Below are positions 51,840-61,780 of a DNA stretch of 64,000 bases, in pieces. The stretch spans positions 1 through 64,000 of the forward strand of contig NZ_JAUSUG010000026.1 in assembly GCF_030813435.1 (NCBI RefSeq), in the 5' to 3' direction. The stretch's first letter is position 1. Each line of letters starts with the position of its first letter. The notes below the pieces were generated by a model. That model ran no database searches. It saw nothing but the letters and a program-made list of their open reading frames with translations, and was not told the origin of the DNA. This DNA comes from Evansella vedderi. GTDB taxonomy: Bacteria > Bacillota > Bacilli > Bacillales > Salisediminibacteriaceae. A program made the translations under genes and the position numbers.

Positions 51840-53177
51840 ATGACCAAGAGAAATTTGCTAAGTATTATTATTATTGGAATAATGGCATTTGTTTTAATGG
51901 CTTGTGGCGGCAGTGATTCGAGTTCAGGAGAAGCAACAGATTCATCTGTTACTGGTGCAGACCTTGAAGACGCTACTGAATTAACATTTTGGACATTTGT
52001 GTCATTACACATGGAATTCTTCGAAGATGCGGCAGAAAGATGGAACGAAGAGAATCCTGATAGGGCGATTAGATTAGTGGCTGAAACATATCCATATGAT
52101 CAAATGCACAACAATTTATTACTAGCTTTACAGTCTGGTTCAGGTGCACCGGATATTTCGGATATTGAAATCACTCGTTTTCCTAACTACTTACAAGGGG
52201 TACCACAGCTTTTACCAATGAATGAATATGTGGAAGAAGTTTATGATCAGTTTGTTTCGTCAAGATTTGAAATTTATGCAAAAGACGGTAATTATTACGG
52301 GATGCCAACTCATGTTGGAGCTTCTGTGATGTATTACAACAAAGAAATTATGGAAGCTGCAGGAGTAGATATCGATTCTATTCATACTTGGGATGATTAT
52401 GTGGAAGCTGGTAAACAAGTAGTAGCCAATACAGATGCATTAATGACAACAGTTCATACTGGCGATTACTTGCCAATGTGGCAATTTATCAGCCAACGTG
52501 GGTCTGATTGGTTTGACGAAAATGGCAATTTAACAATTGATGCTCCAGAAAATATTGAAACACTACAATTTTTACTTGATATGATGGATGTACATGAGAT
52601 TGCAGATCTAACACCTGGTGGACAGCCACATGCTGAAGAATTTTACGCACTTATGAACGAAGGTGGAGCTGCTTCCATTTCAATGCCGATATGGTATATG
52701 GGACGTTTTATTGACTATATGCCTGACCTAAAAGGAAAAATGGTTGTACGTCCATTGCCTGCTTGGGAAGAAGGAGGATTCCGTTCCGCTGGTATGGGTG
52801 GTACAGGAACAGTAGTAACTAACCAAACGGAACATGCAGAACTTGCTAAAGACTTCTTAGCATTTGCCAAGCTTTCTGTAGAGGCAAACGAACAATTGTG
52901 GACAGTTCTTGGTTTTGACCCGCCACGCTGGGATGTTTGGGAAAATGAAGCAATTCAAGCGGATAATAGATTCTATCAATACTTCGGTAACGATATTTTC
53001 GATGTATTATTAGAAGTTAGGGATGAGATTAACGCTGTTAATATAACACAGTATACACCGCAAGTAGCAACAGAAATGAATACGAACGTTTTTAATAATG
53101 TACTAAGACAAAAAACACATACTCCAGAGGAAGCACTGCGGGAGGCACAGCAGGCTGTTGAAAGTAATATGGATTAA
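51840..53177 (+). CDS. araN: AraN-like lipoprotein binding protein
   Basis: 445 residues. The signal peptide has a lipobox (FVLMAC, Cys22) and is followed by a Ser/Gly/Asp linker. The family 1 binding domain starts at ELTFWTFVSLHMEFFEDAAE and has GAPDISDIEITRF and FRSAGMGGTGTVVTNQTEHA. It is the last gene of the importer unit, an unusual place, since binding proteins usually come first. AGGGGG lies upstream of the ATG. Arabino-oligosaccharides are the likely ligand by context. Confidence 0.83.
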   Translation: MTKRNLLSIIIIGIMAFVLMACGGSDSSSGEATDSSVTGADLEDATELTFWTFVSLHMEFFEDAAERWNEENPDRAIRLVAETYPYDQMHNNLLLALQSGSGAPDISDIEITRFPNYLQGVPQLLPMNEYVEEVYDQFVSSRFEIYAKDGNYYGMPTHVGASVMYYNKEIMEAAGVDIDSIHTWDDYVEAGKQVVANTDALMTTVHTGDYLPMWQFISQRGSDWFDENGNLTIDAPENIETLQFLLDMMDVHEIADLTPGGQPHAEEFYALMNEGGAASISMPIWYMGRFIDYMPDLKGKMVVRPLPAWEEGGFRSAGMGGTGTVVTNQTEHAELAKDFLAFAKLSVEANEQLWTVLGFDPPRWDVWENEAIQADNRFYQYFGNDIFDVLLEVRDEINAVNITQYTPQVATEMNTNVFNNVLRQKTHTPEEALREAQQAVESNMD

Positions 53178-53190
53178 GTCGTAAAAAATT

Positions 53191-53225
53191 GTAAGGTACA
53201 TTTTTTTAAAATGTACCTTACATTC
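53191..53225 (+). terminator. Terminator of the abfA-araPQN unit
   Basis: A perfect 14-base stem GTAAGGTACATTTT / AAAATGTACCTTAC with a 3-base loop; it is followed by ATTCTTTATT. Its U-rich loop side could also serve the reverse strand. Confidence 0.75.
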
Positions 53226-53323
53226 TTTATTATGAATAGTAGGGATGATTATTTACTATAAAGAATTAATTATCTATAATTATAGCGTAGTTGCTTTAAT
53301 AATGAAGATACAGGAGGGGGATT

Positions 53324-54313
53324 ATGCCAGTTAAGATTAAGGATATCGCAAGAATATGTGGTGTTTCAGCAGGAACAGTGGACAGAGCGATAAATAATCG
53401 TCCTGGTATTAATGAAAATACGAAAAAGAGAATTCTGAAAGTAGCAAAAGAATTAAACTATCGCCCTAACTATACAGCACAAAGTTTAGTAAAAGGGAAG
53501 ACGTCAACGTTAGGAGTTATACTATTTGATTTACATAATCGTTCTTTTGCACAATTGATGAATGCAATTGAACTGAAGGCAAGAGAAAACGGGTATTTTG
53601 TATATATAACTTTAACCGATAAAGATCCAAATAATGAAAAGCAATGTATTGAGTATCTTGTAGAAAGAAATGTTGATGGTATTATATTATTTTCAGTAAA
53701 TCGAGGTAACGAATTTGAAGATTATTTAAAGAGCTTCGATATTCCCATTATTACTGTTTTTAATAAAATCTCAGAAAACTGGGATTACGTAGGTATCCGA
53801 GAACGCCAGGCAATGAAAGATGCCGTTACACATCTTGTTAATAAAGGTTATGAAAGGTTTATTTATGTTAGCCCGCCACTAATGTACATGGGGAAAACAA
53901 ATATTTATACACAAGAAGAACGACTTTACGGGTTTATAGAAGGACTAAAATCGTTTAATATCCAAGAAGAACCAATAATAATTAAGGAAAAAAATTATAT
54001 AGATATATTAAAGGAATGGAATTTTCAAAGTGAATATAAAACCGCAGTTGTTTGTTCCTGTGATCTTTATGCATTAGAGGTTCTTCAATTATTAAAAGAA
54101 AAAGGGGTTAACGTACCAGGGAACGTAGGGGTTATGGGATTTGATAATATAGATGTTCTTAAATATGTAACACCTAGGTTAACAACTGTTGAATACCCAA
54201 TTGAACAAATTGGTTCTGATGCAGTGGAGAGTTTGATTTCTAAAATCGAACATGACCATTTTTTAAATATACCATTACTAGATTACAAGATTATTTTAGG
54301 AGAATCTATATAA
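53324..54313 (+). CDS. LacI-family transcriptional regulator
   Basis: 329 residues. The helix-turn-helix with hinge helix is at 4-58 (IKDIARICGVSAGTVDRAIN, then NYRPNYTAQSLVKGK). The periplasmic-binding-protein-like sensor domain follows (TLGVILFDLHNRSFAQLMNA; GVMGFDNIDVLKYVTPRLTT). The AGTVDRA variant is found in a subgroup often near sugar importers. It stands alone between two terminators, upstream of the large binding-protein operon and downstream of the arabinose one, so it may control either. AGGAGGGGG precedes the ATG. Confidence 0.85.
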   Translation: MPVKIKDIARICGVSAGTVDRAINNRPGINENTKKRILKVAKELNYRPNYTAQSLVKGKTSTLGVILFDLHNRSFAQLMNAIELKARENGYFVYITLTDKDPNNEKQCIEYLVERNVDGIILFSVNRGNEFEDYLKSFDIPIITVFNKISENWDYVGIRERQAMKDAVTHLVNKGYERFIYVSPPLMYMGKTNIYTQEERLYGFIEGLKSFNIQEEPIIIKEKNYIDILKEWNFQSEYKTAVVCSCDLYALEVLQLLKEKGVNVPGNVGVMGFDNIDVLKYVTPRLTTVEYPIEQIGSDAVESLISKIEHDHFLNIPLLDYKIILGESI

Positions 54314-54446
54314 CTTAAGATATCTGCTTTCATAATAGTTTACTTTTTATACCTTGATATTTCTAGGATTAGTGTTACTAGCATTAGGATTAGGATTAGC
54401 ACTCACAATAATAACACAATATAAGAGAAGAAAGCTCACTTAAATC

Positions 54447-54484
54447 AAACCCTCTAGCTGATGAAATCCAGCTAGAGGGTTTTT
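54447..54484 (+). terminator. Terminator after the LacI-type gene
   Basis: A perfect 14-base stem AAACCCTCTAGCTG / CAGCTAGAGGGTTT with an 8-base loop, followed by TTTT. Confidence 0.85.
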
Positions 54485-54514
54485 AGTTTAGCTCTATTAA
54501 ATTACAGCGTACTA

Positions 54515-54655
54515 TTGGAGTTGGTGTGAGCGGAAGCCCGCGAAAGCCGACTGTCTCTTCCTCTACAAGCTTATGCTTAGTAGCCTATGCGTCTTTTCAA
54601 CTCAAAGCTTAGTCGTGATGTAAACGCTCGTTCCTGCGGGAACTTTAAGTGAAAA
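54515..54655 (+). repeat. Degenerate dispersed-element copy
   Basis: TTGGTGTGAGCGGAAGCCCG, GAAAGCCGACTG and, at the right, GCTCGTTCCTGCGGGAAC recall the GC-rich core of the other copies but are more diverged. GC content stands out from the flanks. Boundaries are approximate. Confidence 0.45.
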
Positions 54656-54836
54656 ATAAAAAAATATGTCGAAAAAACAAAGAAATGTGGTAAGTTAAGC
54701 TTAAGAAATACATTACCATAGTATAAAAAAGTAATGCATTCGTTAATCAATATTCCTATTAATTATAACATACATGATTAATCTCTTTATTAATAAATGG
54801 GGCAAAATAATAGGATGATATACATAAAAAATTTTA

Positions 54837-54865
54837 TTGACAGCGTTTTCTTATATGTTTATAGT
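54837..54865 (+). promoter_or_regulatory. Near-consensus sigma-A promoter overlapped by a cre-like site
   Basis: TTGACA (54837-54842), exactly 17 bases, TATAGT (54860-54865). The cre-like TGACAGCGTTTTCT (54838-54851, 12 of 14) overlaps the -35, so CcpA binding would block RNA polymerase. Confidence 0.7.
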
Positions 54866-54931
54866 TAACGTATAAGTTAATTATCAAATTATTTCCGCTT
54901 TATTTATTAACATTTTTATTAATGATTTGCT

Positions 54932-54941
54932 GGGGGGGGGG
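54932..54941 (+). repeat. G10 homopolymer in the ribosome binding site
   Basis: Ten consecutive G lie six bases before the chosen TTG start and form the Shine-Dalgarno region. Length changes by slippage would alter the spacing to the start codon. Confidence 0.8.
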
Positions 54942-54947
54942 ATCCAC

Positions 54948-57866
54948 TTGCTTTACAAAAAATTCAGAAAAGTGATACTAGTTACAATGGTAGTTGCGTT
55001 AACATTCTCTCAACTTTCAATTACTAACATAAAGGTGGAAGGTTCAGGTGAACCGAGTTCGTCTAATAGTAATGAAACCCTATTTAATACAAGTTCCATT
55101 TTAAGTGGAAGATATAGTTCCTACATAAATGAGCATGAAGGGAATCTTCATGTTGGGGCGGATATTATTTTTGAAAATATGGAAGAAATCGTCACGGATC
55201 CATCTTTTTTAGACAGTTATGATGGACAGACGGTTGTTAGAGTTGAACCGAATGAAGAGGTTACATTTCAACTTCAAGCACCGGCTGATGCATTATATAC
55301 GATAGGATTAACTTACTTAAGTGATGATCAAAATGTTTTGCCAGCACAAGCACAAATGACATTAAATGGTGAACTGCCATTCTATGAATTAAGAAACTTA
55401 ACATTTGAAAGTAAGTGGAAATCTCCTGAAACCGTTCCTTTAGATAAATACGGAAATGAAATTGTACCGCAACCGATCAAAGCGAAAGAATGGCAAACGA
55501 AGTTCATTGGAGACTCAAGCTATAGGATAAGTGATCCATTTTTGATTGAATTAAACAGGGGAGAAAATGAGATTACTTTAAGAATGATAGAGGGAAGTTT
55601 ATTAATTAGTACAATAACCTTATCCTCCCATAAGGAATTACCAAGCTATGAAAGTGCTCAAGTGGAAGGGGATCAATTTATCTTAATTCAAGGCCAGGAT
55701 ATCGCTTATCGAAGTGACTCGTCTATTCGCCCTGGAGCCTTATTCAATGTAGATCTAACTCCTTACCGTTCCGATAAAAGAGTTTTGAATTACTTAGATG
55801 ATAATTCTTTTAAAAGGGCAGGTCATAGAGTTACTTACGAATTTGAAGTGGAAGAATCGGGGTACTACTATCTCGGATTGAATTATAGACAAAATGCAAA
55901 AGCTGATTTCCCAGTTTTTATGAATATTCACATTAATGACAAAATTCCATTTGAAGAATTTAAGAATTATCCATTTAACTATAATACGAGATTTACAAAC
56001 ACTACCGTAAGAGATTTAGGAACAAATGAAAAGATACCTGTTTATTTAGAAGAAGGATCTCATACGATAAGTTTTACTATTAGTTTAGATTATGTTAAGC
56101 CGACAATAGAAGCAGTGGAACGACTAATCAATGAAATACAATTTTTATCTCTAGAAATTACTAATTTAGCTGGACCTAACGCTGACCGTCATCGTGACAT
56201 TAATGTGGAAGAGTTTATTCCTGGGGTTACGGATCAGCTAGTGGCTTGGGCAGATGAAATGAATCTCTTATATGAGAATCTGAGAGTTCATAACCCTAAC
56301 GTAACGGAAATTGGGGCGTTCGCTTCCTTAAATATCGCCGAAACTCAGTTAAGAAGTCTTGCAGATGAAATTGATAAATTAGTAGTAAGAAAAAATGAGT
56401 TATCTACAGGTACCAACTCTATTACAGCATATTTAGGCAACTTAATAATGGAAATCAATGATAACGGATTTGCATTAGATCAATTTTATTTTTATCAAGA
56501 TGAATCAGATATTCCAGAGAGGGCTGGGTTTATCCAAAGGCAATTCTCGAGTATAGAAAGGTTAGTGATGTCATTTACGAATCAAGATTATTCCGTTGAC
56601 AACGTTAACCCAGACAATCTTCAAGTTTGGATAAATCGTCCTAGACAATATATTGAAATTATTCAGCAATTGATTGATGAGCAATTTACGCCGGAGACAG
56701 GGATAGAAGTAGATATATCGATCATGCCAGATCAAAATAAGTTAATTTTAGCCAATGCCGCTGGAGAAGCGCCTGACGTGGCAGTTGGTGTTAACTACGC
56801 CCTTCCATTTGAGATTGCGATTAGAGGAGCGTTGCAGGATTTGACGGAGTTTGATGATTTCGATGAAGTGAAAGAAAGATTTCCTGCTGGGTTACATGTT
56901 CCTGCAACCGTAAAAGATGGAATTTATGCTTTACCAGATACGAAGAACTTTTGGGTATTGTTCTATCGAACAGATATTTTAGAGAGTTTAGAGTTACCGG
57001 TTCCTGAAACGATCGATGAGGTTAGAACATATCTTCCTGAATTACAAAGAAGAGGGATGAATTTCTTCTATCCGACAGCGGGGATGCCTGGTTTAAAATT
57101 ATTTGCCGGTACGATGCCGATTATTTATCAAAATGGCGGAAGATTTTACGGTGAAAACATTGGAAGAACTACTTTGAACGAAAATGCAGCTATTGAAGGC
57201 ATGAGACAGTTAACTGATTTGTTCACTATTTACAACATTCCATACGACGTACCAAGCTTTTATCAACAGTTTAGGGATGGTTCCTTACCTATTGGTATTT
57301 CTGATTACTTTATGTATAACCTAATTTTGAACGCAGCGCCAGAAATTGCTAATTCTTGGGATATTGCCTTGATGCCAGGGATTGAAAATGAAGACGGGGA
57401 GATTGAAAGATGGTCTGCCGGTGGAGCGGAAAGTAATATCATTTTCAATGATACTGAAAAAAGTGATGAAGCATGGGAATTCTTGAAATGGTGGTCTAGT
57501 ACAGAAGTACAAATAGCTTTCGGTAACATTTTGCAGACAACCTATGGAGAAGAATATATTTGGAATACTGCTAATATGGAAGCCTATGCTGGCTTACCTT
57601 GGATTACATCCCATAAGGAAATAATCTTAGCACAAACAGAGTGGGTAACAGAGGTTCCAAGGGTACCTGGAAGTTACATGTTAGAGAGGGAACTTAGTAA
57701 TGCCTATAACTCTATTATCCTAGATGGAGTAAATTTAAGAACAGCTATAGATTTAGCTAGTAAACGGATTAACCGGGAAACTGCACGTAAGCTAGAGGAA
57801 TTTGGATATATAAGGGATGGAGAAGTCATTCAACACTACCCTAATCCTGAGATTAGTAATGATTAA
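54948..57866 (+). CDS. Very large solute-binding protein with duplicated N-terminal module
   Basis: 972 residues from TTG 54948; the in-frame TTG at 54927 would read through the G10 tract. A basic start (YKKFRK) and one hydrophobic stretch form a signal sequence or anchor, but there is no lipobox cysteine, unlike the other three binding proteins here. Two similar beta-rich modules follow, about 85-230 and 285-405, sharing an IGLTYLSDD / LGLNYRQNA strand and [11 protein letters not shown] / [12 protein letters not shown] helical linker lies at about 420-500. The family 1 binding domain is at about 540-900 ([40 protein letters not shown]). The binding part is normal in size; the extra 500 residues may bind polysaccharide or partner proteins. 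First gene of a five-gene unit. Confidence 0.82.
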   Translation: MLYKKFRKVILVTMVVALTFSQLSITNIKVEGSGEPSSSNSNETLFNTSSILSGRYSSYINEHEGNLHVGADIIFENMEEIVTDPSFLDSYDGQTVVRVEPNEEVTFQLQAPADALYTIGLTYLSDDQNVLPAQAQMTLNGELPFYELRNLTFESKWKSPETVPLDKYGNEIVPQPIKAKEWQTKFIGDSSYRISDPFLIELNRGENEITLRMIEGSLLISTITLSSHKELPSYESAQVEGDQFILIQGQDIAYRSDSSIRPGALFNVDLTPYRSDKRVLNYLDDNSFKRAGHRVTYEFEVEESGYYYLGLNYRQNAKADFPVFMNIHINDKIPFEEFKNYPFNYNTRFTNTTVRDLGTNEKIPVYLEEGSHTISFTISLDYVKPTIEAVERLINEIQFLSLEITNLAGPNADRHRDINVEEFIPGVTDQLVAWADEMNLLYENLRVHNPNVTEIGAFASLNIAETQLRSLADEIDKLVVRKNELSTGTNSITAYLGNLIMEINDNGFALDQFYFYQDESDIPERAGFIQRQFSSIERLVMSFTNQDYSVDNVNPDNLQVWINRPRQYIEIIQQLIDEQFTPETGIEVDISIMPDQNKLILANAAGEAPDVAVGVNYALPFEIAIRGALQDLTEFDDFDEVKERFPAGLHVPATVKDGIYALPDTKNFWVLFYRTDILESLELPVPETIDEVRTYLPELQRRGMNFFYPTAGMPGLKLFAGTMPIIYQNGGRFYGENIGRTTLNENAAIEGMRQLTDLFTIYNIPYDVPSFYQQFRDGSLPIGISDYFMYNLILNAAPEIANSWDIALMPGIENEDGEIERWSAGGAESNIIFNDTEKSDEAWEFLKWWSSTEVQIAFGNILQTTYGEEYIWNTANMEAYAGLPWITSHKEIILAQTEWVTEVPRVPGSYMLERELSNAYNSIILDGVNLRTAIDLASKRINRETARKLEEFGYIRDGEVIQHYPNPEISND

Positions 57867-57880
57867 TGGGGGTAAAATTT

Positions 57881-58843
57881 ATGCCAAAGGTAAATAATTT
57901 GGGCGAGGCGGCAGTGGAGATTAAAAAAGATCCGCCAAAGCTTCAAAGCATTTTGCAAAAAGCCAAAAGGGTAAATAAAACCCCGTATCTCTTTTTGCTG
58001 CCGTACATGCTATTGTTTTTGACATTTATTATAATTCCAATTTTAATGGCGATCTATTTATCCTTTACCAACTTTAATACGATAGAACGCCCTGACTTTA
58101 TTGGATTTTTGAATTATATCAATCTATTAACGCAAGATGAGATTTTCATGCAATATGTATTGCCGAATACGGTACTCTTTGCACTAATTGTAGGACCGGG
58201 GGGCTATATTTTAGCCTTCCTCCTCGCTTGGTGTTTAGCACAATTGACGAAAGGACCACGAACAATCCTAGCGCTCATTTTTTACTCCCCATCCATGACA
58301 TCTGGGGTAGCGATGGCGGTTGTGTGGACCATCATCTTTAGTGGTAACCAAGCGGGGTATGCAAACAGTATTTTAATGAGACTAGGATTTATTACAGAAC
58401 CACTTATCTTCTTGCAAGATACTAGATTTATTCTATTAATTATGATTGTCGTTGCCCTTTGGAGCAGTATGGGGGTTGGATTCTTAGCCATGCTTGCAGG
58501 TGTATTAAATGTAGATGAGACACTGTACGAAGCTGGAGCAATTGACGGAATTAAAAATCGGTTCCAGGAGCTTATTTACATTACCATTCCATCCATGAAA
58601 CCACAAATGCTGTTCGGAGCAGTAATGGCCATTGTAAATACGTTTGCTACTGGAATGATAGGGGTCCAATTGACAGGGTCTAACCCAACGCCAAACTATG
58701 CCGGTCAATTAATTGTTAACCATATTGAAGACTACGGATTTATTCGATTTGAAATGGGATATGCCGCAGCGCTATCCGTTGTGCTCTTATTAATTATATT
58801 TGTTTTTGCACGCATTTCGAAAAAGCTATTTAGCGAATCCTAA
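57881..58843 (+). CDS. Sugar ABC transporter permease (MalF type) of the large-SBP operon
   Basis: 320 residues from ATG 57881 (GGGGG eight bases upstream); ATG 57866 overlaps the preceding stop. Soluble N-terminal 45 residues, then six membrane segments. The EAA loop [20 protein letters not shown] lies near residues 214-233. It works with the next gene as the channel. Confidence 0.86.
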   Translation: MPKVNNLGEAAVEIKKDPPKLQSILQKAKRVNKTPYLFLLPYMLLFLTFIIIPILMAIYLSFTNFNTIERPDFIGFLNYINLLTQDEIFMQYVLPNTVLFALIVGPGGYILAFLLAWCLAQLTKGPRTILALIFYSPSMTSGVAMAVVWTIIFSGNQAGYANSILMRLGFITEPLIFLQDTRFILLIMIVVALWSSMGVGFLAMLAGVLNVDETLYEAGAIDGIKNRFQELIYITIPSMKPQMLFGAVMAIVNTFATGMIGVQLTGSNPTPNYAGQLIVNHIEDYGFIRFEMGYAAALSVVLLLIIFVFARISKKLFSES

Positions 58844-58858
58844 GAAAGGAAGTATCTT

Positions 58859-59728
58859 ATGGCTCTGAAAGTAAGCGGTGCTAATCCTAAAAAGTTTCAT
58901 AAAAGCCAATTGAAATTCTATATATTCTTAATTCCATTTGCGATTTTTATGATGCTGCCAATCGTATTTATCTTTAATCATGCCTTTAAGCCGCTCGATG
59001 AACTGTATGCTTTTCCACCTAGGTTCTTTGTTTATCGACCAACCTTTGATAACTTTGTGAACCTGTTTCAATTAGCTAACTCATCGGGTATTCCATTAAG
59101 TCGATATGTATTTAATAGTTTACTAGTAACATTTTCTATTGTATTTTTCGCGGTAGTCATCTCAACATTAGCGGGATACGTCCTTTCGAAAAAGAACTTT
59201 AAAGGAAAGTTTGTCTTATTTGAAATTAATACTGCAGCATTAATGTTTGTGCCAATTGCCGTTATCATTCCAAGGTTTTTGACAGTATCTGTTTTAGGAA
59301 TAGAAGACACATACTTTGCTCATATTCTTCCTTTACTAGCTATGCCTGTTGTGTTGTTTCTATTAAAACAGTTTATCGATCAGATTCCTGATTCCCTAAT
59401 TGAGGCAGCGGTTATTGATGGTGCCAGTGATTTTAAAATTTACTTGAAAATTATTTTACCGTTAATTAAACCGGCAATTGCAACAGCCGCAATTTTAGCA
59501 TTCCAATTAGCATGGAACGACTTAGAAACTTCTATTCTATTCACAACAAGTGAAAATATGAGAACGTTAGCCTTCTTCATGAACACACTCGTTGCTAATA
59601 CAAACGTAGTTGTTGGTCAAGGGATGGCAGCAGTAGCATCATTAATTATGTTTGTACCAAATTTAATTCTATTCATTATTTTACAAAGTATGGTTATGAA
59701 CACGATGTCGCATTCTGGGTTAAAGTAG
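58859..59728 (+). CDS. Sugar ABC transporter permease (MalG type) of the large-SBP operon
   Basis: 289 residues with six membrane segments and the EAA loop [20 protein letters not shown] near residues 180-199. AAAGGAAG precedes the ATG. It ends nine bases before the start of the NHL/Yip1-like gene, so the five genes are tightly packed. No ATPase gene is in the unit. Confidence 0.87.
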   Translation: MALKVSGANPKKFHKSQLKFYIFLIPFAIFMMLPIVFIFNHAFKPLDELYAFPPRFFVYRPTFDNFVNLFQLANSSGIPLSRYVFNSLLVTFSIVFFAVVISTLAGYVLSKKNFKGKFVLFEINTAALMFVPIAVIIPRFLTVSVLGIEDTYFAHILPLLAMPVVLFLLKQFIDQIPDSLIEAAVIDGASDFKIYLKIILPLIKPAIATAAILAFQLAWNDLETSILFTTSENMRTLAFFMNTLVANTNVVVGQGMAAVASLIMFVPNLILFIILQSMVMNTMSHSGLK

Positions 59729-59737
59729 GTGTTTAAA

Positions 59738-61780
59738 ATGCTAAAAAAGAACAAAATGATTACATTCTTGATTTTTCTCGTTACTTTTTCCTTAGTTAAT
59801 CCGAGTCATAGTTTGGCCAATACTGCTTATAAAACCTTCACAGAGGACGGGTATGGCAACTATGTAGAAACCCAGACTGCGTATACCGTTAGTGAAACCA
59901 TTTTTAAATTTGGCGATGAGTTATTTAGGCAAGCCTCAGATTTAAAGATTGATCAAAATGGTTTGCTCTATGTTTCCGATACGGGTAATGGTCGTATTTT
60001 GGTCGGGACAAGAGATGGGGAACTTGTAGGGATTATAGGGGAGGACGTATTAGCTAGACCGAATGGTATTTTTATCTCTGAAGATGAGAAGTTATATGTT
60101 GCCGATGAAGTAGAGGCAAAAGTATTTGTCTTTTCACTGGAAGGGGAACTTCTATCTGAATTCGGAAGACCAGATAGTATTTTATTCGGTAGTTCGTCTA
60201 CCTTTGTCCCTGAAAAAGTAGCAGTAGATAGAAGAGATAACATTTATATTATTTCAAGGGGAAATTCAAACGGAATTATTCAAATTAATGCAAATAGTGG
60301 CCAGTTTATTGGATACTTTTCACCTAATAGAACAGTAGTTACACCGTTAACAATGTTTAGACGGGCTATCTTTTCAGAAGAACAATTAGCTAGAATGATT
60401 GATATGGTCCCGCCGACAGCACACAACCTTAATATTGATGATCGAGGACTTGTGTATACAGTAACGCAAGGTGTGTCCAATGAAGCTATTAAGAAACTAA
60501 ATATGGCTGGGTCCAATATTATTGACATGAATGTGTTTGATCCTTTTCCTTCGTCCATTGATATAGGACCACTAGAAAACATTTTTGTTGCTGGTGAAAA
60601 CGGTTTTATATATGAGTACACCAGTGAAGGGAACTTATTATTTGTATTTGGCGGTAGAGATGATGGACGTCAGCGTGTGGGACTTTTCGGTAAAATATCA
60701 GCCATTGTGGTTGATGAAAGGGGCCACCTATACGCCCTTGATCCGGAAAAAAATCAGATTCAAATATTTGAACCAACAGAGTTTACTAATTTAGTTCACG
60801 AAGCCTTAACTCTCTATCAAAATGGTGACTATGAAGCTAGTAAAGAACCATGGCAAGAGGTAATCAGGCTAAATAGCTTATTCGATTTTGCTAACTTAGG
60901 TTTGGGAGAAGCCTACTTCAAAGAAGAAAATTATGAAGCGGCATTAACTTCCTTCCGTTTAGCTAAATATAAAGACGGATACTCCGATGCTTTTTGGGAG
61001 CTGCGAAATGTCTGGATGAGAGAAAATATTATTAATCTCCTTTATATAGCCCTTGGATTATTTATCCTTAAGAAAATCGTATCAAGAGTAGAAAGAAAAT
61101 ATCGAATCTGGAATTCCTTTAAGTCAAAAATGGATGAAAAATATAACCTTAAATTATTAAAGGACCTTGTTTTTATTAAAAACATGATCCGTCATCCAAT
61201 CGATAGCTTTTATAGTATTAAATATGAAAATAAAACGAGCATTCTCTCTTCTACGATTTTTATTTTCTTGTTTTTTGTCCTCTATGTTCTAGAGAAGTAT
61301 TATTCAGGGTTTATATTTAGGACAGTAGAAGATGGAGAGTTTGCTATTGGTACCGACTTTGTAATGGTATTTGGTGTTTTCCTTCTAGTAATTACTTGTA
61401 ACTACTTAGTTTGTACCATTAATGATGGAGAAGGTAAGTTCCAACATATTTACAGTGGGTTCGTATATTCCTTTGCTCCATATTTTATTATTAAGCCTTT
61501 TGTTATTATATTCAGCAATATCTTAACCTTTAATGAGGTATATTTACTAAACTTTACGAACTTCTTTATATATTCCTGGGTGGCAATATTAATTGTCATA
61601 ATGATCAAGGAAATTAATGATTACACACTTAAAGAAACAATCAAAATCATTTTGTTAACCATGTTTACGATCCTTATCGCAGTACTATTAATCTTTATCG
61701 TTTACGTGTTAGTGGCACAAATGCTTTCGTTCTTTGTTTCTATCTTTAACGAGGGGGTGTATCGAATTGAACATCGTTAA
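59738..61780 (+). CDS. NHL-TPR-Yip1-like membrane protein
   Basis: 680 residues from the ATG behind AGGTG. An N-terminal signal peptide (MLKKNK, hydrophobic run, HSLANTA) leads to NHL-type propeller repeats, about 50-345 (LKIDQNGLLYVSDTGNGRIL, GIFISEDEKLYVADEVEAKV, IVVDERGHLYALDPEKNQIQ). TPR-like helices follow at about 350-420 (ALTLYQNGDYEASKEPWQEV, LGEAYFKEENYEAALTSFRL). A helix near 430-450 enters the membrane, and five or so segments at about 500-675 match Yip1-type membrane domains. The propeller would lie outside the cell. Function unknown; its place behind importer genes suggests a sensor or scaffold for uptake. The stop overlaps the next start by 14 bases. Confidence 0.8.
   Translation: MLKKNKMITFLIFLVTFSLVNPSHSLANTAYKTFTEDGYGNYVETQTAYTVSETIFKFGDELFRQASDLKIDQNGLLYVSDTGNGRILVGTRDGELVGIIGEDVLARPNGIFISEDEKLYVADEVEAKVFVFSLEGELLSEFGRPDSILFGSSSTFVPEKVAVDRRDNIYIISRGNSNGIIQINANSGQFIGYFSPNRTVVTPLTMFRRAIFSEEQLARMIDMVPPTAHNLNIDDRGLVYTVTQGVSNEAIKKLNMAGSNIIDMNVFDPFPSSIDIGPLENIFVAGENGFIYEYTSEGNLLFVFGGRDDGRQRVGLFGKISAIVVDERGHLYALDPEKNQIQIFEPTEFTNLVHEALTLYQNGDYEASKEPWQEVIRLNSLFDFANLGLGEAYFKEENYEAALTSFRLAKYKDGYSDAFWELRNVWMRENIINLLYIALGLFILKKIVSRVERKYRIWNSFKSKMDEKYNLKLLKDLVFIKNMIRHPIDSFYSIKYENKTSILSSTIFIFLFFVLYVLEKYYSGFIFRTVEDGEFAIGTDFVMVFGVFLLVITCNYLVCTINDGEGKFQHIYSGFVYSFAPYFIIKPFVIIFSNILTFNEVYLLNFTNFFIYSWVAILIVIMIKEINDYTLKETIKIILLTMFTILIAVLLIFIVYVLVAQMLSFFVSIFNEGVYRIEHR

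Larger units (their letters stand above)
54314..54947. other. Gap before the large binding-protein operon
   Basis: 634 bases: terminator 54447-54484, repeat-like core 54515-54655, promoter/cre 54837-54865, G10 tract 54932-54941. At 54354-54443 a 29-codon frame encodes a hydrophobic stretch ending YKRRKLT without a ribosome site; I do not call it a gene. Confidence 0.6.

Noticed and set aside
54354-54443. Small hydrophobic peptide gene of 29 codons
   Set aside because: TTG start only, no ribosome site, low-complexity Leu/Gly composition; it may be a remnant or chance frame.
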